Of a stretch of DNA of 11,794 nucleotides, positions 1 through 7,484 are shown piece after piece. Positions within the stretch are counted from its first letter, which is position 1; every line of letters starts with the position of its first letter. This stretch comes from an archaeon (lineage in GTDB: Archaea > Aenigmatarchaeota > Aenigmatarchaeia > CG10238-14 > SCSR01). Below the pieces are notes generated by a model. It was given only the letters and a program-made list of their open reading frames with translations, was not told the origin of the DNA and did no database searches. The DNA is taken from contig SCSR01000034.1 in NCBI GenBank assembly GCA_004297575.1, positions 1-11,794 on the forward strand, in the 5' to 3' direction. Made by a program: the position numbers and the translations under genes.

Positions 1-1269
1 GAGGTTCAACGTGTCTTCAATGCTCCTGTTCTCCCTGCTGCCTTGCCTCACGAACTGTTCTTCGAATGACTTGGCGAACTTTAGATAACCGCGATCCCTT
101 TCTGATAATGATTCCTCGCCTACAATAGCCACCAAACCCCTGAGCGAACGGCCTTCTGCATATGCTGCATACAACTGGTTGCTTACTGCACGATGGTCAT
201 CCCTGGTTTTCTCGCTTCCAATTCCATTATTCATCAATCTACTTAGCGATGGGAGAACGTCTACTGGTGGGAAAATATTCTTGCCATGCAATTCACGCGA
301 CAAGACAATCTGGCCTTCTGTAATGTATCCTGACAAATCTGGAATCGGATGTGTAATATCATCACCAGGCATTGTCAAAATCGAAAACTGGGTAACAGAG
401 CCTTTCCTTCCCTTTATCATCCCAGCACGCTCATACAACGATGCGAGGTCAGAGTACATGTAACCCGGATATCCACGCCTTCCCGGGACTTCCTCACGCG
501 CAGCACCGATTTCACGCAACGCCTCGGCATAATTGCTCATATCTGTCATTACTACCAGCACGTCCATGTCCTGCGTGAATGCAAGATATTCTGCAGCCGT
601 GAGTGCCATTCTCGGTGTTATCAATCTCTCGATTGCCGGGTCATTTGCAAGATTCAGAAAAACAACTGCCCTTTCCAATGCACCTGTCTGCTGGAAGTCG
701 TTGATGAATTTCTGCGATTCTTCATTTGTGATTCCCATCGCTGCGAAAACAACTGCAAAGTTCTTCCCTACCTTCGCCTGGCGTGCAATCTGCAATGCAA
801 TGTCATTGTGCGGCAATCCAGAGCCTGAGAAAATCGGAAGCTTCTGTCCCTTGACTAATGTGTTCATGCCATCTATGGTAGATATTCCTGTCTGCACGAA
901 ATCCCTCGGAGCATCACGCGAATAAGGATTGATTGCCGAGCCGTTCACGTCTCTCTGCTCTTCTGGAATCAATTCTGGACCGCCGTCAATCGGCTTGCCC
1001 AGGCTGTTCAACACCCTGCCTAGCATGTCTTGCGTGCAGTTCAGCGTGATGGTCTTTCCCAAAAACTTGACAACAGAATTCCTGTCAATGCCAGACGTGC
1101 CTTCGAAAACCTGTACAACTACGAAATCCTTCGACGTGTCGAGGACCTGACCTGTCTTTTTGCTGCCGTTGAGATCTATCTCCACCAGCTCTCCATACGC
1201 GACATCATGCGTCTTTTCTACAAATACCAGCGGTCCTGCTATCCTTGTGATTGTCTTGTACTCTTTCAT
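1..1269 (-). CDS. atpB: A-type ATP synthase subunit B (3' end beyond window)
   Basis: Non-catalytic nucleotide-binding subunit that alternates with subunit A in the A3B3 head of the archaeal ATP synthase, on the cytoplasmic side. The frame is open for 423 codons from the ATG at 1269 to the window edge. The product starts MKEYKTITRIAGPLVFVE, the usual beta-barrel opening, and carries the B-type SGSGLPHND segment at about residues 148-156, where the catalytic P-loop has been lost. Further on it has EEVPGRRGYPGYMYSDLA and PSLSRLMNNG. It stops at ...RSIEDTLNL, so about 40 C-terminal residues are missing on the left. The ATG overlaps the subunit A stop (ATGA), and a GGTGG lies 4 nt upstream. Identity is secure. 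The D subunit gene would be expected beyond the edge. Confidence 0.97.
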   Translation of the reverse strand, partial: MKEYKTITRIAGPLVFVEKTHDVAYGELVEIDLNGSKKTGQVLDTSKDFVVVQVFEGTSGIDRNSVVKFLGKTITLNCTQDMLGRVLNSLGKPIDGGPELIPEEQRDVNGSAINPYSRDAPRDFVQTGISTIDGMNTLVKGQKLPIFSGSGLPHNDIALQIARQAKVGKNFAVVFAAMGITNEESQKFINDFQQTGALERAVVFLNLANDPAIERLITPRMALTAAEYLAFTQDMDVLVVMTDMSNYAEALREIGAAREEVPGRRGYPGYMYSDLASLYERAGMIKGRKGSVTQFSILTMPGDDITHPIPDLSGYITEGQIVLSRELHGKNIFPPVDVLPSLSRLMNNGIGSEKTRDDHRAVSNQLYAAYAEGRSLRGLVAIVGEESLSERDRGYLKFAKSFEEQFVRQGSRENRSIEDTLNL

Positions 1270-3008
1270 TTTGCCACCAACTTTTCAAACTCCTGAACCA
1301 TCTGCTCTTCGATTTTCTTTATTTCTGCATCGAACACTTTTTCCTCAATCAATGTCGCTTTGGCAATCCTTGACTTGATTTCCATTGAAGATATAGCAGC
1401 AACGCTTGCACCTGTCTCAACAGCCTCTGATGCAAGGTCTCCGAACTTTAGAATCATCCTCAGCAACTGATATTGCTTGTTAAGGCTGCAATAAGAATCA
1501 ACTGGATGGAATGCACTCTGCTGCAAGAAACCTTCACGTATTAACCTCGCCGTTTCCAACACAACTCTCTCCTTCTCAGGCAATGCATCACTACCGACGA
1601 GCTGAACAATTTCCTGCAATGACGCTTCCTGCTGCAATATTGACATCGCCTTGTCTCTCAAGTCTCCCCACTCGCCTGCAACATTCTCAACATACCATTG
1701 GTTAAGCGTGTTTTTGTAAAGAGAATAAGAATCCAACCAGTTTATCGATGGGAAATGCCTTCTCTGTGCGAGCTTGGCATCCAATGCCCAGAAGACCTTG
1801 GTGATTTTCAACGTATTCTGCGTGACAGGCTCTGAGAAATCTCCACCTGGCGGCGAGACTGCACCGATTGCTGTCACGGAACCGTTTGCATTATTGAACG
1901 TGACAATCCTTCCAGCGCGCTCATAGAATTCAGACAACCTTGCACCCAAGTATGCAGGATAACCTTCCTCACCTGGCATCTCTTCCAACCTTGACGAAAT
2001 CTCACGCATTGCTTCAGCCCACCTGCTTGTTGAATCAGCCATCAGTGCCACATCAAATCCTTGGTCACGGAAATATTCTGCGATGGTCATTCCTGTGTAG
2101 ACGGAAGCTTCACGCGCTGCGACTGGCATGTTAGACGTGTTTGCAATCAATACAGTCCTCTCCATCAAAGGCGCGCCTGAATAAGGATCAATCAAGTGCG
2201 GGAACTCTGTCAAAACTTCTGTCATCTCATTCCCGCGCTCACCACAGCCGATGTAAACAACAATCTGCGCATCACTCCACTTGGCAAGCTGTTGCTGAGC
2301 TACAGTTTTTCCGGCTCCGAAAGGTCCTGGTATCGCTGCTGTCCCGCCTTTTGCAATCGGGAAGAACATATCAAAAACCCTCTGTCCGCTTATCATTGGT
2401 ATCGTCGGCAACAGTTTCTCTTTGTATGGCCTCGGCTTTCTTACAGGCCACTTGTGCGATAAAAATAATTTCGTCCCATCTTCCAATTCCCCAATAGCAT
2501 CAACAACGGTAAACTTGCCTGACTCGATAGATTTTATCTTTCCTTTCACTTCAGGAGGCACCACGATCTTGATCTGGATGTTCTTCGTCTCCTGTACAGT
2601 CCCGATAATTTCTCCGCCAGAAACATCCTGTCCTTTCTTGGCTGTGGCAACAAATTCCCATTTCTTGTTCCTGTCAAGCGCAGGCGCGGTCAATCCTGTC
2701 GTGATAAAATCTCCGGCAGCTTCAGCCAAAACAGGCAACGGCCTTTGGACACCGTCATAAATCTGTGATAACAATCCTGGGCCAAGCTCGACTGAAAGTG
2801 CAGCACCAGTCCCTTCAACAGGCTCGCCTGGTCTCACTCCTGTAGTTTCTTCATAAACCTGAATGGTAGACCTGCTGCCATTTATCTGGATGACCTCACC
2901 CATCAGTTTCCTCTCCCCAACTTTGACGAGCTCGTACATCTTTGCATTCAAGCCTTCTGCTACGACTACTGGTCCTGATATCCTATGAATCTTTGCGCTC
3001 ATGCCCAT
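1266..3008 (-). CDS. atpA: A-type ATP synthase catalytic subunit A
   Basis: Catalytic subunit of the A1 head; it makes or hydrolyses ATP at the A/B interfaces. About 580 residues, the normal length, with no intein. Visible parts are the N-terminal barrel (RISGPVVVAEG), the A-specific non-homologous insert at about residues 110-200, the P-loop GPFGAGKT at 228-235, the catalytic glutamate region GCGERGNE at 255-262, DSTSRWAEA at 325-333 and EEGYPAYLGARLSEFYERAG from 347. Two starts are possible. The ATG at 3008 has GGGAG 7 nt upstream. The ATG at 3002 forms an ATGA overlap with the stop of subunit F and would shorten the product by two residues. Its stop overlaps the start of B by 4 nt. Identity is certain; only the start is open. 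Confidence 0.98.
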   Translation of the reverse strand: MGMSAKIHRISGPVVVAEGLNAKMYELVKVGERKLMGEVIQINGSRSTIQVYEETTGVRPGEPVEGTGAALSVELGPGLLSQIYDGVQRPLPVLAEAAGDFITTGLTAPALDRNKKWEFVATAKKGQDVSGGEIIGTVQETKNIQIKIVVPPEVKGKIKSIESGKFTVVDAIGELEDGTKLFLSHKWPVRKPRPYKEKLLPTIPMISGQRVFDMFFPIAKGGTAAIPGPFGAGKTVAQQQLAKWSDAQIVVYIGCGERGNEMTEVLTEFPHLIDPYSGAPLMERTVLIANTSNMPVAAREASVYTGMTIAEYFRDQGFDVALMADSTSRWAEAMREISSRLEEMPGEEGYPAYLGARLSEFYERAGRIVTFNNANGSVTAIGAVSPPGGDFSEPVTQNTLKITKVFWALDAKLAQRRHFPSINWLDSYSLYKNTLNQWYVENVAGEWGDLRDKAMSILQQEASLQEIVQLVGSDALPEKERVVLETARLIREGFLQQSAFHPVDSYCSLNKQYQLLRMILKFGDLASEAVETGASVAAISSMEIKSRIAKATLIEEKVFDAEIKKIEEQMVQEFEKLVAK

Positions 3009-3295
3009 AAATCGACTCCCAAACTTCTTTTTATCATCTTTTTGATATCCTCTTCTTTTCCTTTTTCCGAAACCAGAACAAGCACGGGCTTGACTGTCTT
3101 TTCCAATAATTTCTTGGTTTTATTATTTAAGGATTTAAATTGTTCCTGCTGCATGACAAGTATTCCAGTATTGCCCTGCTTCAGCGCTTCACCGACCTTT
3201 TCGTCGAGGCTGTCCTCTGCCGAGTAAACATTCCTCACTCCCGCCAACGCGAATCCTGTCACAAAATCATCATTGCCAACAACTGCTATCTCCAT
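2999..3295 (-). CDS. atpF: A-type ATP synthase subunit F
   Basis: Small central-stalk subunit that sits with D in the rotor shaft and modulates ATP hydrolysis. The 98 residues match the family size. The N-terminus MEIAVVGNDDFVTGFALAGV is the family signature (IAVIG...TGFRLAG in most members, with Ala here in place of the Arg). A conserved PVLVLVSEKG strand follows at about residues 70-79, then a C-terminal helix ending in SLGVDL. The start shares one base with the stop of C (TAATG), and the stop overlaps the start of A. Its position between C and A is the usual archaeal order. Identity rests on both sequence and context. Confidence 0.95.
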   Translation of the reverse strand: MEIAVVGNDDFVTGFALAGVRNVYSAEDSLDEKVGEALKQGNTGILVMQQEQFKSLNNKTKKLLEKTVKPVLVLVSEKGKEEDIKKMIKRSLGVDLWA

Positions 3296-4227
3296 TATAC
3301 CACTAGCTCCTTTTGTATTATCGATTCATCTAGTCCGGAATGTTTGCCTCTCACGAGTATGCGCAGGTTGCTCACTTCGTTCTCTTTCGCAACAAAATAT
3401 CCGAGCACAGGCCTGACGTCGCGCTTGAACATGTTGACCATCCTTACAGCTTTCGTTACAAGCATCTTCTTTGCGTATACCCTTGCGTCGATCGAGTCTT
3501 TATCGAACGGGATATTAAGCCTTACCTTGCTGTCAGACAATTTCTCGACGTTGATGTTCGTCTTCTTCGACCTCAGCTCGTTCAAATAGTTCTTGACAGC
3601 TATCTCCAGGCTTATGTAATCATGCAAATGCTTCTCAGAAGAACCTACAGCCATCTTGTAATAAAATTTGTCCAATTCATCTTCCATCTTGCTAATATCA
3701 TCTGCATGTTTGGCGAGAATCGGATAATAAATTGTGCTCTTGAAAAATTCTATCGCACCTTTGACATCCTTGGATTCTTCCACGACCTTTTTCAGAAAAT
3801 CCCTCGTAAGCTCGCCGCTTGCAACAATCTCGTTAATTATCTGTTCGTTTGATGCGCCTGATTTCTTTCCTCTTAAAATCGTCTTGATGTTCGCTACGTC
3901 GTATCTTCTCAGATAAATCATTATCTGTCCCCTGGATTTCTTGAGCGCAAACGCCATTATCTTCGAGAAAGCATTTTCCAGATTCTTGTTGAGCGCATAT
4001 TCTATCAGGCTTGCTCCTTTGAATTTCAAGCCAAGATCGCTTATCTCATTCTTGTATTCCATCTCCTGCAGTGAGCGTGTTATCTCCGGCACTGACATTT
4101 TGATAAATCTCTGCATGTCTTCCGGCTTGAGCAATTTGGACTTCATCACGCGCACGCGGGTGTTCGTATATGCATATCCCGAACTGCCTTTCTTCTCAAT
4201 CTTGGAATATTTTCTTTGCGATTTCAT
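3295..4227 (-). CDS. atpC: A-type ATP synthase subunit C
   Basis: Funnel-shaped subunit (V-ATPase subunit d homologue) that joins the central stalk to the membrane proteolipid ring. The product has 310 residues, somewhat shorter than the roughly 350 usual in archaea. The N-terminal YAYTNTRVRVMKSKLL segment (about residues 19-34) is the family signature. The rest is mostly helical and charged, including MIYLRRYDVANIKTILRGKK at about 102-121 and a C-terminal SNLRILVRGKHSGL that repeats the arrangement, consistent with the three related helical domains of the family. The ATG at 4227 lies inside the end of subunit E (32-nt overlap). No later in-frame ATG, GTG or TTG precedes the signature, and AGGAGGAGA sits 6 nt upstream, so this start is well supported. 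Confidence 0.95.
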   Translation of the reverse strand: MKSQRKYSKIEKKGSSGYAYTNTRVRVMKSKLLKPEDMQRFIKMSVPEITRSLQEMEYKNEISDLGLKFKGASLIEYALNKNLENAFSKIMAFALKKSRGQIMIYLRRYDVANIKTILRGKKSGASNEQIINEIVASGELTRDFLKKVVEESKDVKGAIEFFKSTIYYPILAKHADDISKMEDELDKFYYKMAVGSSEKHLHDYISLEIAVKNYLNELRSKKTNINVEKLSDSKVRLNIPFDKDSIDARVYAKKMLVTKAVRMVNMFKRDVRPVLGYFVAKENEVSNLRILVRGKHSGLDESIIQKELVV

Positions 4228-4738
4228 TCAATGTCTCCTCCTTCAGTCTGCTGAGCAGTACCGGGAATGTATAGTTTACCCTTATCGTGCCGTCCTTGTT
4301 TTCTGCGATGATACCGTTGATGTCTGCAACCTTGGCATCATTTACAAAGCTCTTATCTTGTTCGTTGCAGTATATGGTGCTGATGCTGCCGAGCTCTTCT
4401 TTTGCCCTATCAAGCATAGCCTCGATGAGCTTCTTCCTCTCTGCGCCTTTCAACTCAGAAATCTTTTGCATGACCTGCGAGTAAAGCTCTTCGATCACGT
4501 GCTCCTTTGCCTTGAGCACCTGCCTCTTGAGAAGGGTGTTAGTCGAAGAAGATTCTGTCTTTTCCATCTCCTCTATCAGCCTGTCGGTCTCGTCATCGAA
4601 TTCCTTCGTCTCCTCCTTGACCTGCTTTTTGGCATTGTCCAAGATACTCTTGGCTTCCTTTTCGCCTTCAGAGATTATCTCTCTGCTCTCCTTCTCTGCT
4701 TGAGCAACTATGTCTTCTACGACGTTGTCTAATGCCAT
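4196..4738 (-). CDS. atpE: A-type ATP synthase subunit E (peripheral stalk)
   Basis: Peripheral-stalk (stator) subunit that pairs with subunit H as a coiled coil and caps the A3B3 head. Of the 180 residues, about 1-105 are strongly charged and heptad-like (coiled coil, rich in Glu and Lys). The C-terminal part, about 106-180, is the globular head with the family's NGIIAENKDGTIRVNYTF strand pair at 141-158. Length is slightly below the usual 190-200. The start lies 2 nt after the stop of the proteolipid gene, so the two are probably translationally coupled. The 3' end overlaps subunit C by 32 nt. Identity is secure from the C-terminal motif plus gene order. Confidence 0.95.
   Translation of the reverse strand: MALDNVVEDIVAQAEKESREIISEGEKEAKSILDNAKKQVKEETKEFDDETDRLIEEMEKTESSSTNTLLKRQVLKAKEHVIEELYSQVMQKISELKGAERKKLIEAMLDRAKEELGSISTIYCNEQDKSFVNDAKVADINGIIAENKDGTIRVNYTFPVLLSRLKEETLNEIAKKIFQD
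4234..4242 (-). promoter_or_regulatory. Strong SD for subunit C, inside the subunit E gene
   Basis: On the minus strand this reads AGGAGGAGA, 6 nt before the ATG at 4227. It lies within the coding sequence of subunit E and decides the start of subunit C, whose gene overlaps E by 32 nt. Confidence 0.75.
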
Positions 4739-4740
4739 TT

Positions 4741-4965
4741 TTACATCTTTCCTATTATCAATATAGCAACGATCAGGCCGAAGATTACAATCGTTTCAGG
4801 GATTACCGTCAAGATAAGACCCTTACCGAATGTCTCTTCCTTTTCAGCCATGGCACCGATTGCAGCTGTACCGATTTCTTTCTCAGCCCATGCTGCTGCA
4901 AGTGCTGCGCCGGCTATTGCTATTCCAGCGCTCAATGCTACTATACTGCTTCCTAAATCAACCAT
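4741..4965 (-). CDS. atpK: A-type ATP synthase proteolipid subunit K
   Basis: Subunit of the membrane rotor ring that carries the coupling ion. The 74 residues form one hairpin: a first membrane helix at about residues 7-27, a short polar loop with AEKEETFGK around 40-48, and a second helix at about 49-72. The ion-binding carboxylate is Glu57 in IPETIVIFG. The ring tyrosine usual five residues after this Glu (PET..IYG) is Phe62 here. The first helix has few of the Gly-x-Gly repeats common in the family and ends in a charged AEKEIG (27-32). An excellent SD, GGAGGT, lies 8 nt upstream and overlaps the last codons of subunit I. Whether the ring moves H+ or Na+ cannot be read directly. Confidence 0.95.
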   Translation of the reverse strand: MVDLGSSIVALSAGIAIAGAALAAAWAEKEIGTAAIGAMAEKEETFGKGLILTVIPETIVIFGLIVAILIIGKM

Positions 4966-4971
4966 TTGTTT

Positions 4972-6762
4972 CTACCTCCATTTTTTAACAGATCCGAAAG
5001 GCGTGTACTTGTTGCCACCACCCTCGAAAAATTTTGTGAAAAATTCAACATAGTGCAACCTCAATGCATGCAAAAATGCGCCCATGACTCCGAGCAAAAG
5101 GTTGATGAAATGCCCCATGACAAGTATCAGTACCGCCAGCACAACCATCATGCCGCCTTGCTGTATTAGGCCGATAGCACTCTCATTTATCACTACTGCG
5201 AGTGCAACCGATGCGAGTCCGATGGCAAACAAACGCATGTATGACAACGTGTTTGATAACAATGTCGGCAATTCTACAACCCCTTTTATTCCTTCTCCTT
5301 TGTACAGCATAATGATGCCTGGAAGCAACATCGCTGCACCTATGATTTGCAAAACAAGGCTATTAAACATCACCGCACCTAGGCCTAGAGAGACGATTCC
5401 AGTTTCTATGACATACCATGAGCCTTTTGCAAAAATTGCCTTCTTTATGCCATGCATCCTGGCTTCGTTGATAAATCCCAGCGCTAGTCCTAGGTTGAGA
5501 TGCACGGCTCCCATCACTGCAGATATCAGCAGCATCGTGTTTATATCATGCATCCTGTTGAGCAACGGATGTTCGATGAACTCAAGACCGAAAAACTCCC
5601 CGAACACAAAACCGAAGGCAATTGTCGCCACTGCAGCTATCCTGACAATATTAAATATCGGCTTCATGCCTGGAGGAAATATTTTCTGTACCAGAAACGT
5701 AAGCGCGAGCACAGCTATGCCGTAGCCCACGTCACCTAGCATGAAACCGAAGAACAACGGGAATGTGATAAGGAAGATGAATGTCGGGTCTATCTCGCCG
5801 TATCTTGGAAGTGTGAACAAATCCAGCAAAAACTCGAAAGGCTTGGCAGGCTTGGGGTTCTCCAAAGCAATCGGCGCATCGTGCCCAGCCTCACCATAAT
5901 AGAGCGCGACCTTGTTGCATGTTATCTTCGTGATTTGCGACTCGAACTCTGCTTTTTTCTTTGCCGGTATCCATCCTGTAGCGACGAATGCCCGGCTGCT
6001 GGCGGCAAATCTCAATGGAGCTTCGTCTTTCTCAACCAACTGCTGGAGCGTATATTCATAATCGATAAGGAACTGCCTGTTGGATTTCTTGGTTTTCTCA
6101 AGCTCGCTTGTAGCATCAGCAAGCTCTTTCTGCACATCCTTCAATACATCGCTTGCTTTTCCATAACCCATATCAGGTATCGGGTACTGTGTGAAACCGT
6201 ACTTGTCAAGCAACTTTCTGACTTCGTCTGCCTCTTTCTTTGGCACAAAAAGAGCGATAGCAACCGTCGAGTTCATCTCCTTCTTTACAATCTCGTAATC
6301 CTTGCCTTCCATCTGCTCTAAGAATTTCTTCTTCACAGTCCCTACAAACGGCACGATGCTTCTCAAGTTCAAATGTTTCTTGTTGAATTCCAATGTGATG
6401 ACAGGATTTGACAGAACTTCATTCAATCTCGCATCTTCTGATCTCAGGTTGTTGATTTTATCGATTAGTTCAGTCGTTTCTTTGTTCAAATAGTTCAGTT
6501 TTATCTTAGCATCTGAAAGGTCTTTTACTTCCTTAGGCGTGCTTGAGATTTTGAAATAAGAAATCATGGAGCGCAATTTGATGAGCTGTTCGGAATATCC
6601 AGCAACTTCGGCGAACGGCCTGCCTAGATCAAAATAACCATCAGCTTTCTTGAACTCGTCTATATGCAGCAGTTTCATGTCATACAGCTGCTCGACTACC
6701 TTCCTCAACATCCCCTTGCTGCTGACCAGACTGACCTTGGTCATCTCTTCAGGCCTAAACAT
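4972..6762 (-). CDS. atpI: A-type ATP synthase subunit I (subunit a homologue)
   Basis: Membrane stator subunit that forms the two ion half-channels against the proteolipid ring and anchors the peripheral stalks. About 596 residues. Roughly the first 320 are soluble, with long helical coiled-coil stretches at about 80-120 and 205-245. The rest is a multi-helix membrane domain starting near residue 326, with GDVGYG at about 345-350. The essential arginine is in LSYMRLFAIGLA (about residue 510), and a second conserved arginine is in HALRLHYVEFF (about 568). An upstream in-frame TTG at 6765 would add one residue. I choose the ATG at 6762 because it directly follows the ahaH stop (TGATG). Its 3' end holds the SD of the proteolipid gene. 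Confidence 0.97.
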   Translation of the reverse strand: MFRPEEMTKVSLVSSKGMLRKVVEQLYDMKLLHIDEFKKADGYFDLGRPFAEVAGYSEQLIKLRSMISYFKISSTPKEVKDLSDAKIKLNYLNKETTELIDKINNLRSEDARLNEVLSNPVITLEFNKKHLNLRSIVPFVGTVKKKFLEQMEGKDYEIVKKEMNSTVAIALFVPKKEADEVRKLLDKYGFTQYPIPDMGYGKASDVLKDVQKELADATSELEKTKKSNRQFLIDYEYTLQQLVEKDEAPLRFAASSRAFVATGWIPAKKKAEFESQITKITCNKVALYYGEAGHDAPIALENPKPAKPFEFLLDLFTLPRYGEIDPTFIFLITFPLFFGFMLGDVGYGIAVLALTFLVQKIFPPGMKPIFNIVRIAAVATIAFGFVFGEFFGLEFIEHPLLNRMHDINTMLLISAVMGAVHLNLGLALGFINEARMHGIKKAIFAKGSWYVIETGIVSLGLGAVMFNSLVLQIIGAAMLLPGIIMLYKGEGIKGVVELPTLLSNTLSYMRLFAIGLASVALAVVINESAIGLIQQGGMMVVLAVLILVMGHFINLLLGVMGAFLHALRLHYVEFFTKFFEGGGNKYTPFGSVKKWR

Positions 6763-7085
6763 CAAATCATCTCGTAGAATTTCTTGACCAGCGAGTCCAC
6801 CTGTTTTTTGAACTTGTCAGAAGTAGCCAGTTTTTGAATAGAACTTAGTGCCTTTTCGTTTTCCTCAATCCTTGCCGCCTTTTCCTCGTCAAGCTTTTCT
6901 TTCGTAGCCTTGAGCCTTCCTTCGCGGAATTTGTTCGACTTGTCGAGCGCACCTTCCACTAGGTCTATAGCCTGCTTCTTAGCATCGTTTATTATCTTCG
7001 CTTTTGTCTGGCTGGCTCTCTCGACTGTCTGGGATGCCCTAGCTTCTGCTTCCTTTATCTTGTCTAAAGATTCCAATTCACTCAA
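6762..7085 (-). CDS. ahaH: A-type ATP synthase subunit H (peripheral stalk)
   Basis: First gene of the ATP synthase operon. It encodes the subunit that forms the peripheral-stalk coiled coil with E. The 107 residues are almost all helical and charged, with Ala, Lys and Glu heptads throughout and no membrane segment, matching the family size of about 105. It starts with TTG rather than ATG: no ATG is available near the beginning, an in-frame stop lies two codons upstream, and GAGGAGA is placed 7 nt before the TTG at 7085. The stop shares one base with the ATG of subunit I. Low-complexity coiled coils are hard to identify by sequence alone, so the assignment leans on its position ahead of I and K. 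Confidence 0.9.
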   Translation of the reverse strand: MSELESLDKIKEAEARASQTVERASQTKAKIINDAKKQAIDLVEGALDKSNKFREGRLKATKEKLDEEKAARIEENEKALSSIQKLATSDKFKKQVDSLVKKFYEMI

Positions 7086-7092
7086 AGTCTAT

Positions 7093-7099
7093 TCTCCTC
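7093..7099 (-). promoter_or_regulatory. Strong SD deciding the TTG start of ahaH
   Basis: The minus strand reads GAGGAGA, 7 nt before the TTG at 7085. This is the best SD for this gene and the main reason for accepting a TTG start. Confidence 0.7.
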
Positions 7100-7108
7100 A
7101 CTAATCTA

Positions 7109-7147
7109 GATTATATTTGGAAGGATTAAAAAGGTATTATATATGGT
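7109..7147 (-). promoter_or_regulatory. Putative promoter of the ATP synthase operon
   Basis: The 70-nt gap between the TFS gene and ahaH is AT-rich. The minus-strand octamer ATATATAA at 7144-7137 fits an archaeal TATA box. Counting about 26 nt downstream puts the transcript start near 7114, leaving a leader of about 29 nt that includes the SD. Weaker TATA-like strings (TTTTTAAT, AAATATAA) lie closer to the gene. No hairpin terminator is evident, so read-through from the upstream unit is also possible. Confidence 0.45.
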
Positions 7148-7156
7148 TTACGGAGT

Positions 7157-7483
7157 TTACCCGTAGCTTCTCCAGCTATAGCCGCACTTTTTGCACTTGT
7201 AGAACAATGTAGGCGGCTCGTCTGCCGAACGCGTCTGCTGCATCCACCAGTAGGCTTCCATGTTCTCGCATTCAGGGCACATGATCTTGGTCACTGGCAA
7301 TTCAGCCACGCCTTCGTCCTTGCCCATAACAACAACATTCTTCTTGGTATCATGCATCGACTCGGATATCTTGAGCTTCTCACCCTTGGTAGTGTAATGC
7401 CTTCCGCACTTGCGGCAAACCAAGCTCTTCTTGCCTTTCTCCACTGTAAGCAACATGCCATCTTTTTCGCAAAATCTCATCAT
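7157..7483 (-). CDS. tfs: Transcription factor S (TFS/RpoM, TFIIS-like cleavage factor)
   Basis: Archaeal relative of TFIIS that enters the RNA polymerase secondary channel and stimulates transcript cleavage in backtracked complexes. The 108-residue product has two zinc ribbons. The C-terminal one is complete: CPEC at 69-72 and CKKC at 97-100, with the catalytic hairpin QTRSADEP (Asp88, Glu89) between them. The N-terminal ribbon keeps Cys5, Cys23 and Cys26, but the expected fourth cysteine is Asp8 (FCEKDG). The start at 7483 is 1 nt after the signal peptidase stop and has GGTG 6 nt upstream; an ATG one codon later is equally possible. An intact acidic hairpin suggests an active cleavage factor rather than an inhibitory paralogue. 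Confidence 0.93.
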   Translation of the reverse strand: MMRFCEKDGMLLTVEKGKKSLVCRKCGRHYTTKGEKLKISESMHDTKKNVVVMGKDEGVAELPVTKIMCPECENMEAYWWMQQTRSADEPPTLFYKCKKCGYSWRSYG

Positions 7484-7484
7484 T

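Noticed and set aside
349..828. Cys/His-rich plus-strand frame opposite subunit B, resembling a zinc protein
   Set aside because: The Cys and His arise from the reverse of well-conserved subunit B codons; the spacing forms no real zinc motif.
3941..4732. Long open plus-strand frame of 263 codons opposite subunits C and E
   Set aside because: It lies antisense to two clearly conserved ATP synthase genes and its product is low-complexity (Leu, Phe, Cys rich) with no recognisable motif, so it is a reverse-strand shadow.
5084..5725. Open plus-strand frame of 213 codons opposite subunit I
   Set aside because: It mirrors the membrane domain of subunit I; the product is Ser, Pro and Met rich without a family match, and there is no promoter or SD for it.
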